From Betaproteobacteria bacterium (GTDB lineage: Bacteria; Pseudomonadota; Gammaproteobacteria; Burkholderiales; SG8-39): 64,000 nt of DNA. Within the stretch, counting starts at the first letter, position 1. Each line of letters starts with the position of its first letter. The notes beneath the pieces are model-generated. The model was not told the DNA's origin and did no database searches. It worked only from the letters and a program-made list of their open reading frames with translations. Position numbers and translations under genes: made by a program. Shown here one piece after another: positions 36,130 through 44,761 of the stretch. The stretch covers positions 1 through 64,000 of the forward strand of contig SCTX01000138.1 in the NCBI GenBank assembly GCA_004298385.1, read 5' to 3'.

Positions 36130-36708
36130 TTAGATGGCAGTGGCGCGTGCCATTGCCGCGTGCGATTCTTTGGCGAAGCGCTTCTGCAACTGCCGCACGA
36201 TAGGGTAGCCGAGGCGCGACAGAAGCTGATCCGGCCGAGAAAATGCGCAAACATGGTACCAGACCGAATCATCCGCGCGATGCCATTCGACCGTGAATCG
36301 TTCTTCCCCTGAGAGAATGTGCCCAGGCAAGGTTCCCAGAGCGAAGCCGAATCTTTCCACGTCCCCTTTGTCCTCCACCGTATAGACGATGCGGCAAAAG
36401 TTCAGATTCCAGACGCCAAGAAACCTTGCGGAAATTCCTATGCTCGTGCCTGCCGCGATCGGCGGTGCAGACGGGTACAGCCTCACCCAACCAAGATGGA
36501 ACATTTCCCAACGCCGCAAAGCGGCTTTGGCACGTTCATAGCCGGCTGCGCCGCGGCCAAGCAGTGCACGGTGCCGATCAGCAAGATAGCCGATTGGGAA
36601 GACCGGGTTCTCCAACGCGCCGACTTCCGCGTACGAATAAGGGGCGCTAGACAACTGGGCGAGGCGTTCGCAAATGGCGCCGTCGCCCGGGGTCGTGAAC
36701 ACAAACAA
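36130..36708 (-). CDS. DUF1990 domain protein
   Basis: A 192-residue soluble protein fitting DUF1990 (YndJ-like): YAEVGALENPVFPIGYLADR near residues 26-45, then a Lys/Arg-rich helix, WVRLYPSAPPIAAGTSIGIS near 74-93, and a beta-rich middle including NFCRIVYTVEDKGDVERFGF near 103-122. The C-terminus has RLGYPIVRQLQKRFAKESHA, a family feature. Function is not established. GC content is a little lower than neighbouring genes, so it may be a later arrival. Confidence 0.8.
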   Translation of the reverse strand: MFVFTTPGDGAICERLAQLSSAPYSYAEVGALENPVFPIGYLADRHRALLGRGAAGYERAKAALRRWEMFHLGWVRLYPSAPPIAAGTSIGISARFLGVWNLNFCRIVYTVEDKGDVERFGFALGTLPGHILSGEERFTVEWHRADDSVWYHVCAFSRPDQLLSRLGYPIVRQLQKRFAKESHAAMARATAI

Positions 36709-36793
36709 GAAGACTCCTTTGCGCCCCGTTTTTCTTGCTTGCTGGCGGGGCGGTCATTCGCAATTCTATCGTAGCTTGCCGCGGCCGTGAACT

Positions 36794-38527
36794 TCAGAAC
36801 TCGCGCGCACCGGGCCGCGGACGCGGCGTGAGATATCCGCAGGGGCACAGCTCAATGCACTTGCCGCAGGCTTCGCAGCACTCCAGGCCCAGGGAAAAAT
36901 ACCGCCCGGGACTGACCTGCTGCAGTTTCGTAAAGCCCCCGGCATTGCAGAACATGAAGCACTGCTCGCAGCCAAAGCACGATCCACAGGAAAAGCAGCG
37001 GGATACTTCATCGAGAAACGCCGTCTCGCCGATCGTCTGTTGAACTTCCATGTCGGGTTGCGCCAGACGTGCGACAACGGCTTTGTAGGGCGAGGTCGAC
37101 CGCGGCATTGCCGGGTAGCGGTCCGGTTTCGCCGACGCGCGCGGTGCGACAGCGCTCGTTGAGTTCGATTGTGCCGGCAGTCCGCGCAACTGCCGATGCA
37201 CCGCCTCGGCAGCCTGCCGCCCTTGCGCGATGGCCAAACCTGCAATACCCGGCCCCAACGCATCCCCGCCCGCCCAGAATCCCTGGCCAAGCGCTCCGTG
37301 CGATCCTGCTTCAATCCAGATTTTTCCTGTTCGGATCTCGCCCAGGCCCTCCCAGTCGGGCTCCTGCGACACCGCGGCAATCACCGCGCTTGCGGGAATA
37401 TCATGCTCCGATCCGTCGATCGGAATGGGTTTTCGGCGTCCGGATCCGTCCGGCGCGCCGAGTTCCATCCGCTGTATCCGCACTGAACGGATCTTTCCGC
37501 CTTCCCGTTCGATCGCGACCGGTGCCACCAGGTAGGCAATCTCCACGCCCTCTGCCAGTGCGTCATCGATCTCGGTTTCGATCGCGGGCATTTCCTTGCG
37601 CGTCCTCCGGTACAACACGGCCACCTTCGCGCCGGTGCGGCGCGCTGAACGCGCCGCATCCATCGCCGTGTTGCCGCCGCCGACGACGACGACCTGTTCG
37701 CCAAGCTCAAGCGTACCGCCGCGATTCAGCACCGACAGGAAGTCGGTGCCGGACCATACTCCGGCGCCCTCCTCACCGGCAATACCGAGCTTTATCCCCG
37801 CGCCCGCGCCGATGCCGATGAAAACCACGTCGTGCAGATCGCGGAGCTGTCGCACCGAAATGTCGCGCCCTATCGCTGTGTTGAACCTCAGCTCGACGCC
37901 AAGATCGAGAATTCTTTGGATTTCGGCGCCGAGCACCGCTTCGGGCAACCGGTACTGCGGAATGCCGAAGTACAGCATTCCGCCCGCCTTATCCTGTTTT
38001 TCATAGACCGTGACGCGATAGCCGCGTCGCGCCATTTGATACGCAAAGGAAAGTCCCGCCGGCCCCGCGCCGATCACGCCGACCGACTCGCTCCAGCTGC
38101 GGCGATCGGCCATCGGAAGCGTCAGTTTGCGATGCAGACCCCAGTCGCCGAGGAAACGTTCCAGCGCGTTGATCGATACCGCGCCATCCTTGTCGCGTCG
38201 GTTGCAAGCAGCCTCGCAGGGATGCGGGCAAATGCGCCCCAGCGTCGCGGGAAAAGGGTTTACCGCCGCGACCATATTCCACGCCTGGGTGTAGGCGTTG
38301 ACATTGGAGAGCCCTAGTTTCCCGCGCTGCGCAATCAGCGCAATCCATTCGCGTGCATCGGTGCCGCTCGCGCAAGCCTCACTGCATGGTGGCGCTTTGA
38401 GCTGTTGCTCGGGTTGCACCAGCGCCTGTTGCAACGCCGTGCTCGATGGCGTCACGCCCATGTCCGCGTGTTCCCGCTGCGGCCGCGCGCCGCGTTCCAA
38501 CACCCCGTTGCCAATTCGCGATTTCAT
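36794..38527 (-). CDS. Iron-sulfur NAD(P)H flavoprotein, glutamate synthase small-subunit-like with C-terminal ferredoxin
   Basis: A 577-residue cytoplasmic oxidoreductase. The N-terminal Fer4_20 domain (about 25-130) has CSEACASGTD and RICPHPCEAACNRR cluster ligands. FAD and NAD(P) Rossmann folds follow: VGVIGAGPAGLSFAYQMARR near 147-166 and VVVVGGGNTAMDAARSARR near 280-298. The end carries an 8-Cys-type ferredoxin part, CFSCGSCFGCEQCFMFC and CCEACGKCIELCPCGYL, enough for two [4Fe-4S] clusters. The plan matches DsrL/NfnB/GltD-type proteins that move electrons between NAD(P)H and a protein partner. The ATG at 38527 has GGAAGAG upstream. It is the last gene of a three-gene operon with a cyclic-nucleotide-binding protein and an FAD oxidoreductase. 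The partner and substrate are unknown. Confidence 0.88.
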   Translation of the reverse strand: MKSRIGNGVLERGARPQREHADMGVTPSSTALQQALVQPEQQLKAPPCSEACASGTDAREWIALIAQRGKLGLSNVNAYTQAWNMVAAVNPFPATLGRICPHPCEAACNRRDKDGAVSINALERFLGDWGLHRKLTLPMADRRSWSESVGVIGAGPAGLSFAYQMARRGYRVTVYEKQDKAGGMLYFGIPQYRLPEAVLGAEIQRILDLGVELRFNTAIGRDISVRQLRDLHDVVFIGIGAGAGIKLGIAGEEGAGVWSGTDFLSVLNRGGTLELGEQVVVVGGGNTAMDAARSARRTGAKVAVLYRRTRKEMPAIETEIDDALAEGVEIAYLVAPVAIEREGGKIRSVRIQRMELGAPDGSGRRKPIPIDGSEHDIPASAVIAAVSQEPDWEGLGEIRTGKIWIEAGSHGALGQGFWAGGDALGPGIAGLAIAQGRQAAEAVHRQLRGLPAQSNSTSAVAPRASAKPDRYPAMPRSTSPYKAVVARLAQPDMEVQQTIGETAFLDEVSRCFSCGSCFGCEQCFMFCNAGGFTKLQQVSPGRYFSLGLECCEACGKCIELCPCGYLTPRPRPGAREF

Positions 38528-38559
38528 TCCGACTCTTCCACCTGACACCGGCCGAAAAG

Positions 38560-39093
38560 CTAGGCCGGGCTGGGCGAGGCCGCAACGGCTCCTCGCCTTT
38601 CCGCGTCCCTTCTCCGATTGCCACCCGAACGTCTGTCCTTGGTGACACGCCGGTCCGTTCGATTGCGGCGTTCGATCCGCCGCTCCGCGTCCGTCAAGGC
38701 CAGAGTGTCTTGGCTCCTCGCTACGCCGCCTGGTTGCAACTCGGCGATCTCTCCGCTCAATCTGCGTATGCGGCGGGACATCATGCGCACCAGATTGAAA
38801 GCAAGGGAGGGGTCTTCCTGGACACGGCGCAAGAACGTTTTCTTGTCGACGGTCAGCACCCGAACTTCACCCAGCGCGCGCACGGTAGCGGAACGCGCCT
38901 CACGCTCGAAAATCGCCATCTCGCCGAAGATCTCACCCTCTTCAAGTACGGCCACACGCACATCCCCGTCCTTTCCACGCCGGACGACCTCGATCTGCCC
39001 CTTCTGGATGGCGAACATGCAGTCGCCGGAATCCCCCTGCCTGACGATTATTGCGCCATCCGCGTAGGTCTTGCCCAGGCTACCCGAATTCAT
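38560..39093 (-). CDS. Cyclic nucleotide-binding domain protein (no HTH)
   Basis: A 177-residue protein with one cNMP-binding (CAP-ED) domain: YADGAIIVRQGDSGDCMFAI near residues 10-29, GEIFGEMAIFEREARSATVR near 52-71, the phosphate-binding cassette type, then VLTVDKKTFLRRV. The helical C-terminus lacks a helix-turn-helix and ends in an Arg-rich tail (RRIERRNRTDRRVTKDRR and on) that may bind nucleic acid or a protein partner. The start overlaps the FAD gene stop (ATGA). Being locked between two redox enzymes it is likely an allosteric or regulatory subunit rather than a transcription factor; this is inference. Confidence 0.87.
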   Translation of the reverse strand: MNSGSLGKTYADGAIIVRQGDSGDCMFAIQKGQIEVVRRGKDGDVRVAVLEEGEIFGEMAIFEREARSATVRALGEVRVLTVDKKTFLRRVQEDPSLAFNLVRMMSRRIRRLSGEIAELQPGGVARSQDTLALTDAERRIERRNRTDRRVTKDRRSGGNRRRDAERRGAVAASPSPA

Positions 39094-40505
39094 CTCGCGC
39101 CCTCCTTCATGCCTTTGCGTTCGGTCCGTAACAAATTCGCGGCAAGCAGGTTCCACGTCAGCCGCAGCGGAAAAACCGGGTGAAACGTGCGCAGCAGTAT
39201 TTCCTTGTACGGGGCGCTTCCGGTGAACACGTCCCACAACACACTGCTCATGAGCCGGTTCTTTCCTGCGTCCCGCTGTTCCCGCGCGATCATCCGCAAC
39301 ACGCCTCGCCGCAGGAAGCGCAGATTCTGGATCAAGGTCGTCACCCCGAAGATCAGTCTTGCGATCCGGTTGTCCCGTATCAGCGCCCGGCATTCCGGCC
39401 AGAAGCCTTTCTCGAAATCGGCCTTGGATATTCCATGGAATACAGCGGTCCTGGCGGCTGCCTTGGCGGTGCGGTAGGCGGAACCGATCCCGTCCTTGAA
39501 CAGGCGGTTGACGCCGCTGTCGCCGACCCACACGATACGGTCCGCAAAGGGTCGCACCGCAGCGCGCACATTGATCCGCGGGAAGCAGTGGCACGCCGGG
39601 GTCGGCACCAAAGTGTCCGGAAAACATGCCTTCACTTCATCGCTGGCAAGAAACGATTCGATCAGTTGTTCGTCCACGTCTTCGCCAAGCAGGCAGAGCG
39701 TAGCGTAGTCGCCTTTGGGGATCAGCGCCGCGAATTCGAGCCGCGGAATGTCGAGCAGGAATACGTGCATCGAGTTGCCGAGCCACTGCCTGATCGTGGC
39801 CTGGCCGAGATGAAACTCGCAAATGAATGCCCGCAGCGTGCCTGGCGACTGGTAGTCCATGGCTGGACTATTCAACTGCTCCAGAATTTGACTGTTGACG
39901 CCCGTCGCGACTGCCAGCAGCTCATAGGTCGCCATATCGCCGTCAGCGGTCCGGATCTGCGGCATGCCGTGATTCCAGTCGAACCCGGTCACCAGCTTGC
40001 GCACTATCTTGGCGCCTACGGTCGCCGACAGGTCGAGAAGGTGGCGATCGAATCCAGCGATAGCGACCGGTTCGGATTGTTTCGGCCCGTTGCCCCGGTA
40101 GACCGCGGCGATACGCATTTCCTGCAGGGGCGTCTCGATCTGGACCTGCCCGACGTCGGTATGCAGGACGTAGGATTCGATGCCCCGTTGCACTACTGTT
40201 GGCGGCAGATTGATGCCTTCGGTTGCCAGCAGTTGAACCAGCGACTCGGAAACCACGCCCCCACAGTGGTTGCAGCCGGCGGGCCCGCAGCGGTCGAAGA
40301 GCCGCGGCTCGTAGATATCGACCGAAATATGCAGGCCAGCGGACTCGGCCATCCTGAACAGGAAATAGGCGAAGAACGAGCCGGCGGGGCCGCCTCCGAT
40401 CACACCGATTCTGGAACCGTCCGCAAGCGCGAGCTGCCCCTCTTGCTCCTCGAAATAGGAGGCAAGATTGTCTTGTTGACGTGCGCCCCTGGCGGTCGGT
40501 CTCAT
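39090..40505 (-). CDS. FAD-dependent oxidoreductase (geranylgeranyl reductase/FixC-like)
   Basis: A 471-residue flavoprotein. The dinucleotide fold IGVIGGGPAGSFFAYFLFR is near residues 33-51. A Cys cluster, RLFDRCGPAGCNHCGGVVSE near 67-86, is diagnostic of a subgroup of GGR-like oxidoreductases. The second FAD contact is WVGDSGVNRLFKDGIGSAYR near 325-344, and the C-terminal about 100 residues are helical and basic. ATG at 40505 (MRPTARG) is preferred over 40562. It is the first gene of the redox operon, overlapping the cNMP-binding gene. Its substrate is unknown; the family reduces isoprenoids or passes electrons to quinones. Upstream is the region with FNR-type dyads. Confidence 0.87.
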   Translation of the reverse strand: MRPTARGARQQDNLASYFEEQEGQLALADGSRIGVIGGGPAGSFFAYFLFRMAESAGLHISVDIYEPRLFDRCGPAGCNHCGGVVSESLVQLLATEGINLPPTVVQRGIESYVLHTDVGQVQIETPLQEMRIAAVYRGNGPKQSEPVAIAGFDRHLLDLSATVGAKIVRKLVTGFDWNHGMPQIRTADGDMATYELLAVATGVNSQILEQLNSPAMDYQSPGTLRAFICEFHLGQATIRQWLGNSMHVFLLDIPRLEFAALIPKGDYATLCLLGEDVDEQLIESFLASDEVKACFPDTLVPTPACHCFPRINVRAAVRPFADRIVWVGDSGVNRLFKDGIGSAYRTAKAAARTAVFHGISKADFEKGFWPECRALIRDNRIARLIFGVTTLIQNLRFLRRGVLRMIAREQRDAGKNRLMSSVLWDVFTGSAPYKEILLRTFHPVFPLRLTWNLLAANLLRTERKGMKEGAR

Positions 40506-41122
40506 CTCTCGCTTTCCAGTCAGCCGGCATAACCGTCCGGCGCGACTCAGATGACCCGGCAATATCGGCCCCTGGCGCCTGCAAGTTCAAACTGCGCGCA
40601 GGCCGGAAGTTCCAATAGTACCGCGCCGGGTCCACCCGGTCGTAACAGCGGACACGCTCCTCATGCTTGATCTTGGGGTCAAGTTAGAGGCAAGTATGTT
40701 AAGGGTCTTGACGGGGTATATTGATCCAGGTCAAGGACCGATCCGTCTGGCGACGCAGCAATTCGAAAAATCCCCGGATCGGCGCGCTTTCCTGTGAACA
40801 TACCGGCTTACCTGGCCTGGGTCGCATATTTCCCGTCCCTTCCGTCGTCCGCAAGCGGGCGGCACCGACGCAGCTTTTCTCCGAGGGCGGTCATTCATGC
40901 GACTGCTCAAGTCACATCCTGCGACCAATGGCGGGGGCGCGTGGACTTGCTGTAGCGTCGCTATGCTTGACGCGGCCCATAGGCGAGGCGCAATGTACGA
41001 TCCGGTCACCTGCAGATGTCGAGAATGGTTCCGATCGGCGACGCCAGTCCCGGGCACAGGGCAAAGCAACGGTAAGCCAGAGACCGGCTAATAATCTGCG
41101 CCGTAATCGAGGAGCAAAGGCG
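40506..41122. promoter_or_regulatory. Divergent control region with FNR/CRP-type dyads
   Basis: A 617-bp gap between the redox operon and the CBS-domain gene. TTGATCCAGGTCAA at 40722-40735 fits the FNR/ANR/DNR consensus TTGAT-N4-ATCAA with one mismatch. A related dyad, TTGATCTTGGGGTCAA at 40667-40682, has spacing two bases too long. A -35-like TTGACG lies at 40709. No gene is evident in the remaining 390 bp, although open frames run through it. Confidence 0.5.
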
Positions 41123-41704
41123 ATGGGAAAGCACTTTTCTAGATCGGGCACGGCTGTCGTTCTGTCACTGCTTTCCCCAGCAGTGTTTGCGCAGCAGGAG
41201 GATCTGCGGACGATGATTGTTGGCAAACTGCCGGTATACGCGCTCATCGCGATTGTGATCGCGGTCATCGTCAGCGTCTATTTCATGAGATTACGAGACA
41301 GGCGCAGAACCCCGTTGAGCAGGGTATTTCGGGAACTCGATGCAACCCACTTCGTCAGCCCAGATACCTCGGTCGCGACCTGCGTGCGCACAATGACCGC
41401 CGAGCAAATCGGCGCCCTGATCGTCATGGAAGGGGAAAGGTTGATAGGCATCTTCACGGAGCGGGATGCGTTGAACAAAGTACTGGCAACCGGCCTTGAT
41501 CCGATCGGCACGAAAGTCTCCGACGTGATGACGAAGGATCCACACTGCATTCCTCCGTCGACGACCGTCGGCGAGGCAATGGAGTTGGTCACCGGGCGTC
41601 GGTTCCGGCACCTGCCGATTGTGGAAAACGGGAAGGTACTCGCCCTTGTTTCCAGCGGTGATCTCACACACTGGCTGGTGAAAGGCCAGAAGGGAAATGT
41701 GTAA
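41123..41704 (+). CDS. Membrane-anchored tandem CBS-domain protein
   Basis: A 193-residue protein. Residues 1-23 form a signal-like hydrophobic stretch (SGTAVVLSLLSPAVFA), and a second helix at about 36-54 (LPVYALIAIVIAVIVSVYF) anchors it. Two CBS motifs follow: HFVSPDTSVATCVRTMTAEQ near 75-94 and DPHCIPPSTTVGEAMELVTG near 137-156, ending in a RHLPIVENGKVLALVSSGDL strand-loop. CBS pairs bind adenine nucleotides and act as energy or redox sensors. The ATG at 41123 has GAGGAG upstream. It faces the redox operon across the region with FNR-type dyads. Role is inferred. Confidence 0.85.
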   Translation: MGKHFSRSGTAVVLSLLSPAVFAQQEDLRTMIVGKLPVYALIAIVIAVIVSVYFMRLRDRRRTPLSRVFRELDATHFVSPDTSVATCVRTMTAEQIGALIVMEGERLIGIFTERDALNKVLATGLDPIGTKVSDVMTKDPHCIPPSTTVGEAMELVTGRRFRHLPIVENGKVLALVSSGDLTHWLVKGQKGNV

Positions 41705-41982
41705 CAGCCTGTTGTCGCCTCTCCCGCGCAGTCTGCGGATGACGACTTTGGAGAGTGAAACCGGAGGGTCGCTGGCCGGGAGCGCCGATTGCCTCTGTCC
41801 GCTGATAGCGGACGATGGAAAATATCCGTCGCTGAAATCGGATACCGCACAATTCGTTTTGCAAAGGCGCCGCGACATAATAAATTGCACCTATTTATTG
41901 GCGTCGGCCGTGAGCGAGCCTATGCGTTTCTACCGTTCCGGAAAATAAAGTAGTCAGTTTAATTTGGCGCGATGCCTAAGGG

Positions 41983-42903
41983 TCACCGGCGCTTGGAGCC
42001 CAGCGCAGCAATCGAACCCGGCGGCAGCATCACCGTGGCGAGCGCCAGCAGCACTAGCCCGAGCGCCGCGTAGTCCTGCCAGTGCGGCCGCTCGGAGAGC
42101 ACCAGCATGCCGCTGAACACCCCGACTACCGGTATCATCAGCGTCGACAACGAAGACACGCCCACCGGCACCGAGGCGACGATCTTGTACCAGGCCCAAT
42201 TGCAGATCACGAATGCGACCAGGATATTGTAGGCGAGCGCAACGGCGGGCCACAGCGTCAGCGGGTGCAGCCGATCGAGCTCGAATGCGAACGCGCCGGC
42301 GTAAATCGGAACGCCGCCGAGCAGCAATTGCCAGGCGGTGAGCGAGGTGACGGGCAGGTCGACGGGGTAGCGCTTCATCAACACCGTGCCGATCGCCCAA
42401 CTGAGCGCGCCGCCCAGCATCAGCAGGGCGCCCTTGGGCGCCGCCTGTACCGCCCGCAGTTCATTCGACAGCAGCAGCAGCATGGCGGCCATTCCCAGGA
42501 CGAGGCCGAGGATGCGGCGCGCGCTCAGGCGTTCGTTCAACAGCCAAGCCGAGAGCAGCACGCCCCACAAGGGCATGGTGAAAGCCAGGATCGCCGCGCG
42601 GCCGGAGGACATGTAGCCTATGCCGTATACGGTACAGAGGCTCCAGCCGGTGATGTTGAACAGCGCAATCAGCAGCAGCCTGCCCCACTGGCCTCGCGGC
42701 ACCCGCAGCGGCAGGCGCGCGTACGCGGCAACGGCGAACAAGCCCGCCGCGCCGCCCAGCACGCACACGCCGCGAAAACTGAGCGCCGGAACTTCGGTGA
42801 GCGCCAGCTTGATCATGGGCCAGTTGAACCCCCAGCCCAGGGTGAGCGCCACCAGCACCCACAGGATCGAAGCCGGAAACTCCTGGCGCCCCCGCCGGTT
42901 CAA
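41983..42903 (-). CDS. EamA-family (DMT) transporter
   Basis: A 306-residue inner-membrane protein with about ten hydrophobic helices arranged as two EamA repeats; the repeat centres appear as LTLGWGFNWPMIKLALTEVP near residues 18-37 and ALSWAIGTVLMKRYPVDLPV near 155-174. It probably exports a metabolite such as an amino acid; the substrate cannot be told from sequence. The 278 bp before it (41705-41982) contain nothing I can support. Confidence 0.88.
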   Translation of the reverse strand: MNRRGRQEFPASILWVLVALTLGWGFNWPMIKLALTEVPALSFRGVCVLGGAAGLFAVAAYARLPLRVPRGQWGRLLLIALFNITGWSLCTVYGIGYMSSGRAAILAFTMPLWGVLLSAWLLNERLSARRILGLVLGMAAMLLLLSNELRAVQAAPKGALLMLGGALSWAIGTVLMKRYPVDLPVTSLTAWQLLLGGVPIYAGAFAFELDRLHPLTLWPAVALAYNILVAFVICNWAWYKIVASVPVGVSSLSTLMIPVVGVFSGMLVLSERPHWQDYAALGLVLLALATVMLPPGSIAALGSKRR

Positions 42904-42976
42904 GCTGTTTCCCCCGCTTGTAACGCAATTTCGCCGGCGAGGACGACGGCGAATGCGTTCGTCCCGGACTCAGCCT

Positions 42977-43408
42977 TCATGCGGATCCTGCCACAGCATC
43001 AATGAGCGCCGGCATGGCGCTCGACGATGTCAGGCGCAAACGGCACCGCCCTGCGCGTGTCGGTGGTGCACTCCGACCGGTTCGGTCGAGGCCACTTCCG
43101 CGCCGCTCGTCGTACATGCGATGCAGGAAGCGCATCGTTTTCGGCTTCATCTCGAGCAACTCCGAGGTGACGCGAATCAGCGCGCCCGCGTGCAGTTCCC
43201 GCTGGTACAGGGTGCGCTGCTCGACCGCCGCCATGCCGCGCCGGTTTTGCTTGAGATAGCCCGGCGTCATTCCGAGGGCGGCAAACAGGTGCCAGGTGGC
43301 GGCGTCGAAGCACGCAGTATAGAACTGCACGTTCATGTGATCCATGTGATCGATCTGCCAGGGATAGAAAACACCTCGATAAGTCTCGATCTCGGCTTCG
43401 ACAGACAT
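42977..43408 (-). CDS. Acyl-CoA thioesterase (hotdog fold), C-terminus disturbed
   Basis: The N-terminal 95 residues are a good thioesterase: YRGVFYPWQIDHMDHMNVQF near 9-28 (WxxDHMDHMN catalytic loop) and RRGMAAVEQRTLYQRELHAG near 56-75. After YDERR the continuous frame turns into Ser/Arg-rich text without family character. The missing conserved text is present in the other two minus-strand frames: AEVASTEPVGVH, then TDTRRAVPFAPDIVER, and the original frame resumes at MPALIDAVAG. Three +1 shifts near 43103, 43065 and 43016 restore the family sequence with no net change. This is either a base-calling/assembly problem or a decaying gene. A strong AAGGAGGAGG ribosome binding site precedes the ATG. 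Confidence 0.75.
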   Translation of the reverse strand: MSVEAEIETYRGVFYPWQIDHMDHMNVQFYTACFDAATWHLFAALGMTPGYLKQNRRGMAAVEQRTLYQRELHAGALIRVTSELLEMKPKTMRFLHRMYDERRGSGLDRTGRSAPPTRAGRCRLRLTSSSAMPALIDAVAGSA

Positions 43409-43419
43409 GCCCTCCTCCT

Positions 43420-43557
43420 TCAGACCATTTTCTGCGGGAGGCCCTGCTCCACCGCCTGGTCCAGGATCAGGGGCAGGCGCTTATCGCGGCGCGGGATGTG
43501 TACGGTTTGGGCCATCGGGTCGGGACCGTTAATAAAAAATACTGCCATTGGCTTCAT
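43420..43557 (-). CDS. Possible small protein upstream of the thioesterase
   Basis: A 45-residue frame: MKPMAVFFINGPDPMAQTVH, then IPRRDKRLPLILDQAVEQGL, ending PQKMV. It ends 11 bp before the thioesterase start on the same strand and has a GGGGAAAA upstream. The composition is protein-like, but I do not recognise a family, and it may be the remnant of a longer gene. The remainder of the 394-bp gap up to 43802 shows nothing else. Confidence 0.3.
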   Translation of the reverse strand: MKPMAVFFINGPDPMAQTVHIPRRDKRLPLILDQAVEQGLPQKMV

Positions 43558-43802
43558 AAACCATTTTCCCCTGCCGGTCAACGTTTCCCGAGTCATTCGC
43601 ATATGCGGTTCGCGATTGGGTGGAACCGGGTTGGCGCCCTCGTTTTCCCGGTTCTCCGACTGCGCGCAGGGCAAACCGCTTCATGGCGGCAGTGACGAAG
43701 GTAAAATATTGTGAAACAGACCTACCCGCCCCCTCCGCCGGCGCATAATTGCCCGATCGACTTCTATGCCTTTTCTTCGCACTGCCCCTTATGGAAAGGA
43801 CC

Positions 43803-44753
43803 ATGCGAACTTTCAGCGCGGTGGCAGAAAAGCGCGACGAATGCAATAGACGCGCGCGAATCGGCATCCCCCGGGCAAGCCCGGCACGCGCCGCCGCTCG
43901 CGCTTTGATCGCGCGCCTCGCGCAGCGTTGTCTCAAACGCTACCAAGCCGTTGGCCTTGCCGGAATCGGCGCGACCTTCGCCCTGGCCGCAGCCGGCGTG
44001 CACGCGGATTCGATAAAAATCGGCGGCACCGGTACCGGTCTGGGGGCGATGAAGTTGATGGCGCAGGAATTCAATAAATCCAGGTCTGATGCGCAACTGA
44101 TCATCACCCCCAGTCTGGGCAGTACCGGCGCGATCAGGGCGGTGCTCGCCGGCGGGGTGGATATCGGCATCAGCGCGCGGCCCGTAAGCCCGGAAGAGAA
44201 ACATCAGGGCGCCTCGTCACGGGCCTATGCGCGAACGCCGTTTGTGATCGCCACTGGGGCGAAGAACAAGGGCGCCGGCTTGACCCTGCCCGAACTCGTA
44301 GAAATCTATTCTGGCAAAGTCACGCGCTGGCCCGATGGGAGCCTTATACGCCTCGTCGTGCGTCCCGCGGCCGACGCCGACACCATTGCGATGAGAGCGT
44401 TCTCGGCGGAGATGGACGGCGCGATCACCGCGGCCCTGGCGAGAAAAGGCCTGAGGATGGCCGATACCGACCAGGACAACGCCGATGCGCTGGAACAACT
44501 CCCGGGCTCGCTGGGCACAACGACGCTGACTCAAATCGTAACGGAAAGCCGTGCCCTAAGACCGCTGGCCCTGGACGGGGTGACGCCCACGCTGCAGTCC
44601 CTGACCGCGGGACGCTATCGCTACTTCAAGACCCTGCATCTGGTCACCGCCCGCGATCCCTCGCCGCTGGCAAAGGACTTTGTCGCATTCATCCGCTCGC
44701 CCGCGGGCCAGGCGGTGCTCGCCAGGAGCGGCAATTTGGCGCTTCAGGAATAA
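43803..44753 (+). CDS. PstS-like periplasmic substrate-binding protein
   Basis: A 316-residue exported binding protein. A long basic N-terminus precedes an internal hydrophobic segment ending AAAGVHA near residue 78, so the signal is unusually far inside the protein. The mature part starts DSIKIGGTGTGLGAMKLMAQ, then has PSLGSTGAIRAVLAGGVDIG near 115-134 (oxyanion-binding loops of PstS-like proteins) and VIATGAKNKGAGLTLPELVE near 158-177. No transporter genes are adjacent; instead an 8-bp gap leads to a membrane diguanylate cyclase. It probably acts as a sensory partner reporting phosphate or another anion. The start at 43803 follows GGAAAGGA. Confidence 0.82.
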   Translation: MRTFSAVAEKRDECNRRARIGIPRASPARAAARALIARLAQRCLKRYQAVGLAGIGATFALAAAGVHADSIKIGGTGTGLGAMKLMAQEFNKSRSDAQLIITPSLGSTGAIRAVLAGGVDIGISARPVSPEEKHQGASSRAYARTPFVIATGAKNKGAGLTLPELVEIYSGKVTRWPDGSLIRLVVRPAADADTIAMRAFSAEMDGAITAALARKGLRMADTDQDNADALEQLPGSLGTTTLTQIVTESRALRPLALDGVTPTLQSLTAGRYRYFKTLHLVTARDPSPLAKDFVAFIRSPAGQAVLARSGNLALQE

Positions 44754-44761
44754 GTCATCCG

